Below, piece by piece: positions 1 through 12,479 of a stretch of DNA of 64,000 nucleotides; the stretch's first letter is position 1; each line of letters opens with the position of its first letter. A program made the translations under genes and the position numbers. This DNA comes from Myrmaecium sp. VS I D KN 1 (taxonomy: Eukaryota > Ascomycota > Dothideomycetes > Valsariales > Valsariaceae), in the NCBI GenBank assembly GCA_019775845.1, contig JADQAV010000065.1, positions 45,842 to 109,841 on the forward strand, written 5' to 3'. The notes below the pieces were generated by a model that saw nothing but the letters and a program-made list of their open reading frames with translations, was not told the origin of the DNA and made no database searches.

Positions 1-321
1 GCCACACCCGCCAGAGCCTTGCCTTGGCGAGGAGCCCTGCCACTCACCATCCCACTTCATCCCACTCCATCCCCGTCACTCACCTTTCACCCCTCAGATG
101 GCGCAATTCAAACATACAACATCCCCCGCACTCTGCCTCGAGCAGGGCGATATGGTGCTCGGCGTACATATCATACACGCTCGTCAGCTCCGGGGATCAG
201 TATCAAGTCATTAGATTCTCCCAGGGCACCTCACAAAGCCGCAAGATCAAGCCCGAGTACATCCTTCCTAAGCTCTACCGTCAGACGCAGGACCAGCAGA
301 CAGCAGCATATCGACAGAGCC
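1..321. other. Left-edge non-coding stretch
   Basis: This is the upstream region of the dioxygenase gene that starts at 322. Open frames run through it, including one continuous with the dioxygenase first exon, but they are repetitive in Pro/Ser/Arg and match no domain I recognise. It probably holds the promoter and 5' leader. A gene cut by the window edge cannot be excluded. Confidence 0.5.
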
Positions 322-1652
322 ATGGCACCCTCAGCCGTAGAAACCCAAGCGAGCGAGACGGTTCCCATCCAGGTTAAGGGCTCCGGCCGCGCGCCGTTGA
401 AGGCCTCCGGGATCCTCGACCAGTTCGAGCAGGAGGATGTAACACCTATAATTGGAACTGAGTTCCCCAAAGCGAACCTGGCTGAGTGGATCAACGCACC
501 CAACGCGGATGAGCTGCTGCGAGATCTAGCTATCAAGAGTACGTGAATTTCCGCATTCACCTCGTGCCAACTAACACCACCTCCACCCAGTCTCCGAACG
601 CGGCGTCGTCTTCTTTCGCGCACAAGACGACCTCACCGAAGCGCTGCAAAAGACCCTCGTACAGCGACTCGGCGAGCTGACCGGCAAGCCGGCCAGCTCC
701 GGCCTGCACATCCACCCGATCTTCAACGCGGAGCGGGAGCGGGGCGGGAGCGACATGGAGGTGAGCACGATCAACAGCGTGCTGTTCCAGCAGCTGCACA
801 TCACCTCCGGCAAGCTGGACCGGGGCGTGGACGAGGGGCCGTCGCGGATCACGAAGAAGCAGGGCAGCGCGCAGTGGCACAGCGACATCCCCTTCGAGCC
901 CGTGCCGGCCGACTACACCTCCCTGCGGCTGGTACAGCTACCCAAGACGGGCGGAGGTATGTAAGAAAGAAGGAGAAAAAAAATCATTCCCCCTTTCCCT
1001 CCCCCTCCCAACCCCCTTCCAAACCCCCCACTAACCTCCGCCCACCAGACACCCTCTGGGCATCCGGGTACGAGCTCTACGACCGACTCTCCCCAACCTA
1101 CCAACGCTTCCTCAGCGGACTCACCGCCACCTTCGCCACGCCCTTCTTCAACGCCGTCGCCGCTCAGGAAGGCTTCGCCATGTACACGGGACCACGGGGT
1201 TCCCCCGAGAATGTCGGCAGCGAGCTCAAAGCCCACCACCCAGTTGTGCGGACGAACCCGGTGACAGGCTGGCGTAGTTTGTTCCCCGTCGGCGGTCACG
1301 CGCGCGCCATCGACGGCTTGACCGAGGCCGAGAGTCGCCTGCTGCTAGATTGGTTTGTCAAATTGATCTATGAAAATCATGATCTGCAGGTGCGGTTTCG
1401 GTGGCGGAATAAGAATGATATTGGTAAGCGAAGCATGCTTCCTTTTAAAAGAAAAATGAAAGAACGTCAGTGCTGACAGTGATCACAGCTATCTGGGACA
1501 ACCGATCGGTCTTCCACACTGCGACATATGATCTCGAGGGTCAGGGGGAGCGTAGTGGCGTGCGCACCGTTGGCGTGGGCGAGCGGCCTTACTTCGACCC
1601 GGCTAGCGTGTCTCGCCGGGAGGCATTGGGACAGAACGTCGAGGTCATCTAG
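322..1652 (+). CDS. TauD/TfdA-family 2-oxoglutarate-dependent dioxygenase
   Basis: Model: exons 322..538, 591..956, 1049..1423 and 1489..1652, giving 373 aa. All introns are GT-AG and every join keeps the frame. The iron-binding facial triad is visible: the H-x-D of WHSDIP (His169, Asp171) in exon 2 and the distal His329 of SVFHTATYD in exon 4, followed 16 residues later by Arg345, the usual 2-oxoglutarate carboxylate ligand. Family knowledge: these non-haem iron enzymes couple 2-oxoglutarate decarboxylation to substrate hydroxylation. Fungal homologues are often annotated as sulfonate or taurine dioxygenases, but the substrate cannot be read from the sequence. The ATG at 322 was chosen because homology-like sequence begins soon after it, while the open frame upstream is low complexity. 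No targeting signal is evident, so a cytosolic enzyme is likely. Confidence 0.9.
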
Positions 1653-3348
1653 AGACAGATGAGCAAGGGAAAGGGAGAACGATATTGGGGGGAAGGAAGG
1701 TGCTTTTTTCTGTTATGAGTTTATCATGTAAAGTCGGAGGACTGCGGTTGACAATGCATATCCATTGCGAGAGAGACGGCCTTTTTGGATGGCTTGTGAT
1801 GATTGATATGAATATCAAAACATGACATGAGATGACATACATATCAGTATCCCTCAATCGGAAAGCACCATACCATACCACCCAACTGAACATCCCAACC
1901 CATCCGCGCCCTTGGCCTCATGTGCTCTGGTCCACTTTCGGTACCGCCTCTATATATGTCTTCTAAGTTTTCTATTCCTATAATGCGTAAAGCACAGAGT
2001 ATATACAAGGTGGAGCCAGTTAATGAAAGAAGAGAAGAAACAAAAAACACCCTTGACTTAGAGTGGAGTCTAACTCGTCCTTGCCCCTTCCTACCCCTTC
2101 GGGCAAACAGGCAAAGAAGAGGGGATTCCTAAACCCCGCACAGCCGAATAGAGCAAGAGCAAAGCAAAACCATCAAACCAACCAGCACACTAACCACCAC
2201 GCCACCCGATATTCCCGATCACGCCTTCCTCCTCATCTTTACAAATCGGTTTACCCAAACTTATCTTCTTCTCTCGGAGCGGCCCATGATATACAATACA
2301 GTACGTTACCTACTCCTCCTTTGTCCTCCCCATGGTCCGAAGCATTCGCCTATCACGGTACCGTCGGGTTCCATGGCTGGGTGTGAAAAAGGTAAGAGAG
2401 ATTGCTTTTTTACGCTGCAACATTTGCGGTATGATGAGATTGGGTATGGATAACGTCCCAGTCCCATGAGGTGATGATAACAACCGAACATGATTTTTCC
2501 TGGGCTGCTCTTTCAGCATCATGCAGAGGAGTGTCTGGAACGGCAGGCGCGGAAGGACGATCGTCTTGTCGAGCATTCCTGCCTCGATCGAAAACGGTAT
2601 GAGGAGGACTTGCGGTACGTTCGGAAAAGCAAGGAAAGAGAGAAGGAAGAAGGGAAAGAAACGAGTTTCATAACACACTTCGCCTGGACGTTCCCGTATC
2701 GATCCCACGACGCCAACGGGTGAAAGATGGCAATATGTGGGATACTCGAGGTCGTATGCAAACGCGAAGGAGCTGCTGGAAATACGTGTGGTATTTTTTT
2801 CGAGTATATGATTCTGTTATGGACTCGACCTACCCTGGCAACTTCATACCGTAGGTGACCCTCAAGCCCTTGAGAACTAACAAATAATACTGCAGCTTTG
2901 AGGACTACCGCGGCTTCAGGCGAAGTGGAATAACATCCTAAAACATGAAGGGTGAATATACCATCCGGTGAATGGTGTGCGTGCAGATATGTCTCGTCTG
3001 TTTTACAAGGTTACAGTATATGTCAAGGTAAAGAGGGTTTATGATACCAACCAGCATGATGATGATGGGGCTAACGAAACACAAAAAGGGCAAGAACAGA
3101 AAGCATTTAACCACGACGTTCTCGTTCAGGTACAGAGCATGCACAACGAAAAGAGGAGGAAGCACCAACATAACATCCCATTTTCAAGAGTCTTTCGACA
3201 TCGAACACACCGACATACAATCTTTCAAATACGAACAACCACCAACCCCAAAACACCCAAATCAATTTACCCCCCGCCCAACGCCCACACGCCCTTGAAA
3301 CTTTTCACTCTACCAACCCATCAGCGTCAGTCAAATCATTCAAGGGAA
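1653..3348. other. Intergenic region between convergent genes
   Basis: This is the shared 3' flank of the dioxygenase (+) and the F-box gene (-). Several frames of 60-130 codons occur on both strands. None shows a recognisable domain or a credible splice pattern, and I see no RNA gene or repeat of note. Confidence 0.5.
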
Positions 3349-3972
3349 TCAAAGCCTACCTTGCCACTGATTCAAAGTCGCATGCTTCACCCGCAAATTC
3401 TCCACCTCGGTCCGGTAAAACCGCTCCAAGCAGGCCATGCACTCGTTCGGCGGGACGCTCATCCACACCAGGTGACAGGCGGCGTGCAGATGCTCCAGGA
3501 ACGTGGGCGTCCAGCGGTCGGCGTAGCGGGCGGTGAGGAGGACGAAGGCGACGAGGCGGAGGCGGCGCTGGAAGGCGAGGGCGTCGTCGTCGTCCGTTTC
3601 CATCTCCGTGGTGGTGGTGGTGGTGGCGATGGCGGCGGCGTCCTGGTCCTGGTCCTTGTTCTGGTCCTGGTTCCGGTCCTCCTGGCGGTGGTGGATGCTG
3701 GCGTGGAGGAGGGCGAGGCGGCGGGCGCCGGCGTAGCAGGGCACCTGCTGGCGGAGGACGGCGTCGATGATGCTCTTGTGGTAGCGGCGGAGGACGGCGC
3801 GGAGGTGGGTGCAGCTGCTGGAGAGGTTGAGGGTGTCGGTGGTGGAGCCGGTGGACTCCATGATTTGGAGCTGCAGTTCCACGGGGAGGTCCAGGACGGT
3901 TGTCTTTTTCTTGGGCGGCTCGGTGCCAGAGGAAGGAGCTTGGGTAGGTTGCGTGACTTGTTGAGATGCCAT
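3349..3972 (-). CDS. F-box-like domain protein
   Basis: Single exon of 207 aa. After a Gln/Thr/Pro-rich head of about 25 residues comes VLDLPVELQLQIM followed by SCTHLRAVLRRYH, the LP-x-E-L-x-x-x-I and C-x-x-L-R pattern of fungal F-box domains. Such domains usually dock a protein onto Skp1 in an SCF ubiquitin ligase. The middle (about residues 100-130) is an acidic, Asp/Gln/Thr-rich low-complexity linker, and the C-terminal part is helical with no known substrate-binding repeat. An in-frame ATG exists at 4122, but the TATA-like element at 4102-4107 lies downstream of it. Transcription would then start below 4100, which favours the ATG at 3972. The substrate is unknown. Confidence 0.75.
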   Translation of the reverse strand: MASQQVTQPTQAPSSGTEPPKKKTTVLDLPVELQLQIMESTGSTTDTLNLSSSCTHLRAVLRRYHKSIIDAVLRQQVPCYAGARRLALLHASIHHRQEDRNQDQNKDQDQDAAAIATTTTTTEMETDDDDALAFQRRLRLVAFVLLTARYADRWTPTFLEHLHAACHLVWMSVPPNECMACLERFYRTEVENLRVKHATLNQWQGRL

Positions 3973-6153
3973 GTTGAATGACTTTGGAGGGGGTGATGAT
4001 ATGTTTAGGTAAGCATATAATGATTTTGAGAGCGTTTGCAGTGAGAGTGATTTTGGGATTGATGAAAAAGAAAGCACCTTGAGGGCATGGGGACTCGACT
4101 CTTTATACACGTGTCTTGACAAACGCTGAGTCCGCCGGAAGCTTTTCTTCTGCGTACTGTTTGAACGGTGCCTTCTAAGGTACGCCGGGATGGAAGTCTA
4201 GAAGTTGAGAGCAAAAGTCCCCCCTACGCGGGTGACAGGTGGCCACAGAAAGCCCCGAGGCTCATAGAGTGAAAGGAAACCGTGACTCGAGCTACGAGGT
4301 AAAATCTAATACTACATGGACAGTTTAGCAACCGTTTCATCAAGGCACCAGAAGGCATCAGATAGAGTCATGAATTGATTCTATGAACTAACAGATGTAT
4401 ATATCTCGGGAAAATGCAGGCGCTGGTCCCGAATATATATACTTCGCAGGGTGTAGATGAAAAGTATAAAAATGGCGAGAGGACAGGTTGCAGACTACAG
4501 AGTAGGCTTTTCACCTACTCAACTATGTCCTCGAATTTGCTGCACTTACCCTACGTCAGCTTGAATGGCGTACATTAAAGGCCTTGTATCTAGGGTAGAA
4601 GTAAACTAAATGGTACATGCCCTCAGCAACTATCCCCAAACTACTACTGATGATGAACTACAACCCTCAGCCTCAGCCTCATCCTTAGGATCTTTTAGTA
4701 GTAATGTAGCATAACGCTTCCAACTTACCTCACTTCGTTCGAGCGCCTAACTCTCCACCATCCACACGTATACAGACTACTACTTACTTCCGATCACCAT
4801 AACCAAACAACCTCAATCCCCCTCAGCCGCTTCGGTGAGTTTCCGGTGAGTGCATAAGTACGTAAGCTCAGCTATACCAAACCGCATATTCTCTCTCTCA
4901 CAAATGATAGGCCCCTACCCTTGCTCACCGGGAGACAGGTCCGCAAGTACGGCACCCCGCAGACCGTTTTTCCTCAACCACCCCTGCAGCGGCCCCGAGA
5001 TATACCTGTCATCAGGAAGAAAGTTCGATTTCGTCACGGGCATGCAGGGTCCTTTGTTTACGGGACATGGAACATGGTTCCTTGGGTAGTAGGTAGCTGT
5101 AGATGGATGGGGACGGAGAATGCCTTCCATCTGCTCCGCGCCTGCATATTGTTAGTAGCTAGTATGGGTGAGATATGCCGGTCATCGTAGCTAGAGAGAC
5201 TCAGAGACTCGGGGAAGGCGGACGAGGTCAAAGGTACAGACACAGATCACAGAACACATCCGATGCTTAACACCTACTCCTGTACCGAGACGTCAAAGCA
5301 TCAACAGGGGAAAGGAAGACTCGGAAGTCAGCCGGGACTACTCCAACCTCGTCTCCCGTACAAGCGACACGGGGTAAAAGGCTAGACCCAGCAACGTCAC
5401 CAGTCCGCCGAAGACCCGCCTTTCAACATGGGTACCTACTTTTTGTTGACGACCTGGCACTCCGGACTGTGAGTCAAATGCCATACCTACCAGCCGAGGC
5501 GCGCAACGAAGTTTGTCCGTGTTTGTTTACGGACATATCGAGATGGTAGGTACAGTACATATCTTCGTACATTCGGAAAATTGAGATAGAATGGAGAAAG
5601 CTTCATACAATCGATCCACATGTATATGCCCATTCGTATGGAGGTGCCTACTAGGGCTCATCAAGACGTTTTCCACTTCCCTTCCATCTTGTGTTGTTCG
5701 GTTCCAGGTTGTGTCGAAAAGGAAGGGGGTAGGGGAGGCAGGAAGTAGACGCCCACTCCGTTGTGCTTTCGCTTTTCGCCGCCGGACAAGTCGACTCCGG
5801 TGTGGTTAACATCTTGGCCTTTCCGCTGTCTTCTTCTTCTCACGTCTTAGGCTTTCACCTGTACCAAACTTCAAAATGAAGACTTCATCCCTGCCATTCG
5901 CTCTTGTGCGGGATAGGCGACAGTAGAGATCAAAGCCAGGTCAAACTCCACACAGCATAGAAAAGGAGAGAGACGGAGAGACTTGCCGAACCAGCGCTTG
6001 TTCATTTCAAGGCTAGAAAAATAAAGTAGGAGTATCTATATACCCGACCTCGATCTGAAAATCATCAACATATGCATATGCAAGAAAACCAACCGAAATA
6101 AAAGAAAAAAACGCCTCCCAATGCACAATAGCTCCTTCCCACATCGCATCCTC
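3973..6153. other. Intergenic region, promoter side of the F-box gene
   Basis: About 2.2 kb holding the F-box promoter and the 3' flank of the 5-oxoprolinase gene. Short frames (60-90 codons) occur on both strands without domain or splice support. No tRNA or repeat was recognised. Confidence 0.5.
4102..4107 (-). promoter_or_regulatory. TATA-like element of the F-box gene
   Basis: Reads TATAAA on the minus strand within gtgtataaag, about 130 nt upstream of the ATG at 3972. It supports the shorter start of the F-box gene. This is a motif match only. Confidence 0.4.
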
Positions 6154-9100
6154 TTACGCGCTCGCCTCACCCATCGCCTGCCTCTCCGCCACGCTCCCAC
6201 CCCGCCAGCCATGCTTCGGATCAACCCGCTTGACAGCGTTCCGCTCGCCACCCACAGGGCCCCAACCGCCACCGCCAGGCGTCATAACAATGATGCGCTC
6301 ACCCGGCTGCATCGAGCAGGTGTTCTTCCCGCCCAGATTCACATACCGATACTTCCTCTCCTCCGTCTCTTTCTCCCCATCCTTCACACCATTCGGCGAA
6401 CCATCCGCCCGCGACGCCACCCCACTTTCCCTCGTCTCCAGCCTCGCCCACAGATTCACACCGCACTGCGCATCCTTGCCACCCTTCAAGCCATACGGCG
6501 CCTTGACCCGACGCTCGCTCAGAATGCTAACCTGGACCGGGATGCGGAACTCGATGTCGCGCACGACGCCATCGCCGCCGTCATGCGTGCCGCGGCCCCG
6601 GCTGCCCGCCCGCAACCCAAACTCCCGCAGGATGACCGGGTACCGACGCTCGAAGACCTCCGCGTCCGTGATCCGCGTGTTCGTCATGTGGGTGTGGACG
6701 CCGGAGGTTCCGTCCCAGGTCTCGCCCGCGCCGGAGCCGCCGGCGATCGTCTCGTAGTAGCCGAAGCCCGCGACCTCCTTGCCGGTCTCCTCGTTGCGGC
6801 CGCCGAAGCCGAAGGTCAGGTTGTTGCAATCGCCTTGGCTCGCCGCGGCGGCCTGGAACGCCTTGAGCACTACGTCGGTGACTCGCTGACTTGTGAGGAC
6901 GTTGCCGCCGACCACGGCTGCTGAAGGGCCAGGAGAGAGGAATGACCGCGGCGGAATCTTGACGGTGATCGGCTTCAGGCAACCTTGGTTGAGGGGGATG
7001 TCCTCGCTGATCAAGCTACGGAGGCAATAGATGATGGCGCTGTACGTCACGGCCTCGGGCGCGTTGATGTTGCCGTACACTTCAGGGCCGGTGCCTTCGA
7101 AATCAAACACCGCCTCGCCCTTCTCCGCATCGATTTCGACCTTCAGCTGGATTGGTGATCCGTCGTCCATGTAGTCGATCGCCTGCAACGCCTGGCCTTC
7201 GAACCGCTTGCTCACCTCCTTCAGCAAGTTCCGCACCGACAGCTCGGCGTTGTCTTGGATGTTGTGCATATAGAACTGCACGACCTCCTCGCCGTAGTCG
7301 CCGATCAGGGTGCTGATGAGGGAAATGCCCTTCTGGTTCGCCGCAACCTGGGCCTTCAAATCGTTGATGTTGTCGCCTAGGCACCTGGTGCCGCTGCAGC
7401 CAGGCCACTTGGCAGGCTCGGTGGAGAGCAGCTCCGTGATGCGCTCCTCATTGAAGCGACCCTCCTCGACGAGCTTCTCGCTCCGGATAGCCGCGCCTTC
7501 CTGGTACAGTTCCTTGCTGGTCGGAGGCATGGAGCCCGGCAGGATTCCGCCAATGTCCGCATGATGCGCACGGCTTGCGACGTAAAACACGATCTTGTCG
7601 CCTGAGAAAGCCGGTGTGATGACGGTGATATCCGGCAAATGGGTACCGCCGAACATGGGGTGGTTGGAGACCAGGACGTCACCCTTCTTGAGCTTGCCCC
7701 TCCATAATTCGGCCTGCTTCTTCACGCAAGTAGACATAGAACCCAGATGCACCGGCAGATGAGGGGCATTGGCAACAAGCCCACCGTCGGCGTCGAAGAG
7801 GGCGCATGAGTAATCCAAACGCTCCTTGACGTTGGTGCTGACGCTGGTCTTCTGAAGAGCACGGCCCATCTGCTCAGCGATGGCCATGAAGCGGTGGGCG
7901 AAGATAGAAAGCATGATGGGATCGACCTTGCTGGTGTCCACCTTGACTTCTTGCGCATCGTTTTCGCCAATGTTGATCACAACGTGGGTGTTGATCACCA
8001 AAGCGGATGCACCAGGGGTGACGACAATGGTCTGAGTACCATCGGCGATGATGGCGGGTCCTTTGAGGCGATCGCCGACAGCGAGGTCCTCAAGCTTGTA
8101 GATAGCAGTCTCCTGGCGACCACCCTCGAAGTAGACCTGCTTGGTGCTGTAGGTCTTCTCGCCTTTCGCAAGGTCCTTGGGCTTGATCTCGCGAAGCTGC
8201 TGGTCGACAGTCTTCTCAAGGCCATTGAAGGTCTTGCCGATGCCGCGGGCACGCACATCGTCAACGATGATGTCGCGGTCAGGAAGGGTGAAGCCAAACT
8301 CCTGCTCATGCTGCTTGATGAAGGCCTTGCCAAAGTCCCATTCATCACCATCAGCTTCCTCCTTGCTCGGCTTGATGATCATGAGAGCGGATTCGGTGCC
8401 ACGATAGCGCATGTTGAGATACTCCTCGAATTGGATGTTGTCAGTCTCGAAGCCTTGGTCGTTCAAGGCGGCAGTTGATCTCTTTTTCAACTCTTCCATC
8501 TTGGAGCGGAGATGCTCGCGGACCTTAGGATCATTGGACCAAGTGGTAGACTCAGGCTCCTGGCGCTCGTCGACAACATCGGCCAAAGCCATACCGTAGG
8601 CAGAGAGCACGGAGGAGTACCTGTGCACAAGGATCTGAGTGATACCAAGAGCCTCGGCGATTGCGACGGCGTGTTGACCACCGGCACCACCGAAGGTAGC
8701 CAGCCTGTGCTTAGAGGTGTCATGGCCTCTTGCTTCGGTGAGGGAGCGAATAGGCCTCGTCATGGTCTCATTGGCAATCTTGATGAAGCCGTAGGCAACC
8801 TCATCAGGGGTCATGTGCTTGTCTTGCTCCTTGTTGATCTGCTCGGTGAGCTCCTCAAACAACTTCTTGCTCGCCTCCTCGTCCAGAGGCTCGTTCTCAT
8901 TCTTGCCAAAGATCTTGGGGAAGAACTCGGGCAGGAGACGGCCAAGAAACAGGTTAGCATCAGTGATAGCAAGAGGGCCTCCCTTCCTGTAGCAAGCGGG
9001 ACCAGGGTGGGCGCTAGCGGACTCAGGGCCGACGACAAAAAGGCCGTTGCGGAAGAAGAGGCGGGAACCACCACCGGCGGCGACGGTGTTAATGTCGAGT

Positions 9101-10294
9101 TGAGGGGACTGAATGGTGACACCCGCAGTGGTGGTTTCAAAGACGTGGTCGTAGCGGCCTTCACCATAACGGCTGACGTCGGTACTGGTACCTCCCATAT
9201 CGAAGCCGATGACGGGTATCTTGGTTTCCGGGTCGTAGGAGGTGAGGGCGTAGCCAACCACACCGCCAGCAGGTCCACTAAGGATGGCCTTCAGCCCGGA
9301 GAAGGAGTCAACGTCCACCAGACCACCATCTGACTGCATGAACTCGCATCGTGCGCCCTTAGCCCCGGGTTCCTCCTTGACGCTCGCTGTGCCCAGGCCA
9401 CCCTCGAAGCCCTTTTGGAATCCAGCGATGTACTTTTTGATGGCGGGGGTGAGGTAGGCGTCTGCGCAGGCAGAGGTCGCGCGCGGCACGAGCTTGATCA
9501 TGGGCATGAGCTCATGACTCAAGCTTACGTGCTCGAAACCGATCTCCTTGGCGATCCTCCCGACGAGGGCTTCGTGGTTGGGGTATGTGTAGGCGTGCAT
9601 CAGACAGACTGCAATGCTCCGGAGACCAGAGTCGTAGACTTCCTGCAATTGTTTCCTGATCTTCTCCTCGGACAGTCGATTCAGGATCCGGACCGCTTCT
9701 CCAGAAAGACCGCGGACGATCTCCGCATCTGCACCAGCCTTCTCCAGCGGCTCTGCCTGCGTCTCGTGCCTCGTCGGGTCCTCCGCATAGTCCTCTAATG
9801 TCACACGTTCGTCGACCTCCACGACCGTCTTGTACAGGGTGTCCGGTTTCCGGATGGCCAAGTCGAAGATGTTGGGTCTTGACTGGTTGCCAATCTCTAG
9901 ACAGTCCTTGAACCCCTTTGTGACCACCATCGCAATGTCCTCGCCCTTCCTCTCCAACAGAGCATTGGTAGCCACCGTTGTCCCCATACGGATGCTCTCT
10001 ATTTGTGTCGTGTCCAGCGGCTGGCCACGGGGTATCTCTTTGCCGGTGAACCGCTCGAGGAGTCGGCGAATCCCCTCGAGGGGAGCGTCGTCGTAGTTCC
10101 CCGGGTCTACAGACAACAGCTTGATGATGACATCGTCCTCCATCTTCCCTGTGCCAGGATTCCCGACACAGTCCGTGAAGGTCCCACCTCGCTTGGTGCA
10201 TCAAGTCAGTGAGAGCGTGCGGCTGAGAAATCTAGTGATTACTCACGTCGATGGCGATGCGAATGCCTCGCCCTGTCTTATTTGGTCCTGCCAT
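6154..10294 (-). CDS. 5-oxoprolinase (ATP-hydrolysing), HyuA-HyuB fusion type
   Basis: Exons (in transcript order) 10294..10247 and 10191..6154 encode 1361 aa, the size range of eukaryotic 5-oxoprolinases. The 16-codon first exon ends IRIAID, and the 55-nt intron joins it to RGGTFTDC, restoring the N-terminal hydantoinase-A nucleotide-binding motif. The HyuA half also has the second Gly-rich phosphate motif GFDMGGTSTDVSRY. The HyuB half begins near PIMLSIFAHRFMAIAEQMG and contains SNHPMFGGTHLPD. Known role: ATP-dependent opening of 5-oxo-L-proline to L-glutamate in the cytosolic gamma-glutamyl (glutathione) cycle. The shorter start at 10143 would remove the conserved RGGTFTDC, so the two-exon model is preferred. 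A related HyuA/HyuB hydantoinase is the only real alternative. Confidence 0.93.
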
Positions 10295-12479
10295 GACTGT
10301 GGGAAAGGGGTGTGTGGATGAGGAGGGTATGGGCTGTGACTACAACTATGGTTGAGGGAGGGCAGGCGAGTTATTATACTCAGACGATCGGAAGCAATAA
10401 CCGACCCTGGTGGTGCCGACAAGATGGGTGGGTAATCGGCAAGGGGTCTGAGGTGATCCGGAGGAAGAATGCGTCTATCTACAGGCCTTTGGGGCGTGTT
10501 TGCTGCGCGTCTGGAGCTTTGTGAGGGCAGCTCGGAGGGAAGCTGTACGATCGGGATGGCAAGCCGATCAGTGACTAGACCGAAAGCAGGCGGGGCAAGT
10601 GGATGAAATGGTGTAATTGAAGCTGATCTCGTTTGTCACAGCGCATAATCGCGCTCGAAAACCTCTACAAAAGCCCTAAAGGGGTATCTCAAGGACGGCG
10701 GCACCGGTTTGAGGGCCAAAGCAGGCGTGAAGATGTGACATTTGGTCTGAGACCCCGCCGAACCGTATCATCTCGAGGCTCTCGCGATGGGCCTGTGCGG
10801 CGGGCTTATCCCCGCATTTTCTGCCACCGCCCCGTCTATCTAATCTCGGATCTCCCCACGGATCTGAGCCGCCGTACTTCGCTCCGGACTTGCCTCGGCG
10901 AGTCAGCATTCTTCTCGGGCTGCACCGACCTGACTAGCAGCTTGTGCCTCCCTCACTCATGTCCCCTTTTCTCGCCGATGGGGAGAGCCTCATAAGACCA
11001 GAGAGCTCGCATCACGAGCCGGCAGACCGCGCCGAGATGGGTAGTGTATGGTCGGGAGGGCGTCCCCGAAGACCAGGGGGTTGCAGCGACTTCATGTGAA
11101 CGGACTGTCGCTCCGGTCTTTCAACTTGGAAGAGTCCTATCGCGCCTACTATGCTCTCCACCGGACTGTGTGTACAGCTCTATTTATTTATGTACACATC
11201 CTCTCCACGGCACGCCATCCCAATACTTGGCGAGTACAGCTCCATATGACATCCATTGTCTTCCATGCATCCTTCCAATAGCCCAGACCCCCTCCCTTCA
11301 CAATGCAGTCCTCTCACCCTCTCCGCCCGCCTGACCCTCGCCTCTGCCCAATCTGCCTACAACATCGTCAGCTCCGCCAGCCCAACCTACGCCGCACGTG
11401 GCCCATTCCCTATCTTCCCTTGGAACCCCTATCCCCTCAGCAATTCGGCATCCTCTCCCTTGCCTCTGGTACATATATACGTCACTGCGAGGGGTGGTCT
11501 GGCGGGCAGGGTCTCATGAGGGAAAGTCACGCTTGTTGTCTCATTGCTGCGATTCTGAACCATTTTGACCGTAGCGTATCCCCCTGCATCCTAGTTTGAT
11601 GATGGTTGATGAAGTGGGAGTTGGAGTTGTATTAATGGCGGCATGCGGGAGGAGAGATGTCAAGCCTTCCAATTTTGGGGAAGAAGAGGGGATCAATGGT
11701 CTGGAGGCACTGTAAGGAAAAGGGCTGATGGATATAAAAAGATAATACTACTGTACTCGCACGCTTCGGATTGGTTTGACGTATAAAGATGGGTGGGTGG
11801 TTGAATATGTGGCTCTGGTTGCATCGATATTAAATGGGAGGATAAGAAAAGTAAATAATAAAATGAATCAAAAGGAAAACCCGAAAACCCCCTAGACCAC
11901 AGCCATTATCTGTTATATCAGAACCATTGCCCAATTCACCTCTACCAATCGAGATGATTATGTGCAAGTTCCACCTTTGTCTCCCAGAGTTTCTTAACCT
12001 AGTCTTTGCTGTTTACCGCGGCGTGCTCAGTGCCAAAGTTCACAGCCTCATCGTGGAACATAACGCCGAAGAATCACCGACTGGACGTTCACAATCGCCT
12101 AAATAGAAAATCCGAAGGTGTAGAGAGGCTGAATACTTGCTGGTAGAGCGGAAAGAGGGATATGGCCACGAGAAGACACGGTCGCGGTGCTTGCCGACTG
12201 GTATATAAGGACCTTAAAAGGCTTCGTCAAAGTTGCTGTTGAGGTTTACGAGCCAGGAAGAGTCGGATTATGAGGTGGTGTTGAAGCCTTAGGCGAAAAG
12301 TCTTGGCCCGCACCCGACGCGGGTGGACATCGGCACAACCTTTCGCCGAGGCGAGAAGCTCCGCACACACTGCATTTTGGTGAGCGACCCGAAAAACGAC
12401 GCACTCTCGCCGACTAACCTGACAACAGCGACCTTTCCACCACACCCACACCCATCCACGACCCGGAAAATCAGTCAAG
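10295..12479. other. Intergenic region between divergent genes
   Basis: About 2.2 kb separating the 5-oxoprolinase (-) and eL42 (+) genes, probably mostly their promoters. Frames at 10633-10995 and 11256-11599 are Pro/Ser/Arg-rich, overlap each other in different frames and show no domain. I see no RNA gene. Confidence 0.5.
12202..12210 (+). promoter_or_regulatory. TATA-like element upstream of eL42
   Basis: TATATAAGG lies about 270 nt upstream of the eL42 ATG. It fits a core promoter for a highly expressed ribosomal protein gene, but it is a motif match only. Confidence 0.35.

Noticed and set aside
2968-3981. 337-codon plus-strand frame
   Set aside because: It is antisense to the F-box gene over most of its length and rich in Val/Gly/Glu repeats from the complementary Asp/Gln/Thr linker. 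No domain.
6121-6924. 267-codon plus-strand frame
   Set aside because: It lies antisense to the 3' part of the 5-oxoprolinase gene, whose coding frame is unambiguous.
8512-9333. 273-codon plus-strand frame
   Set aside because: Antisense shadow of the HyuA half of 5-oxoprolinase; no family resemblance.
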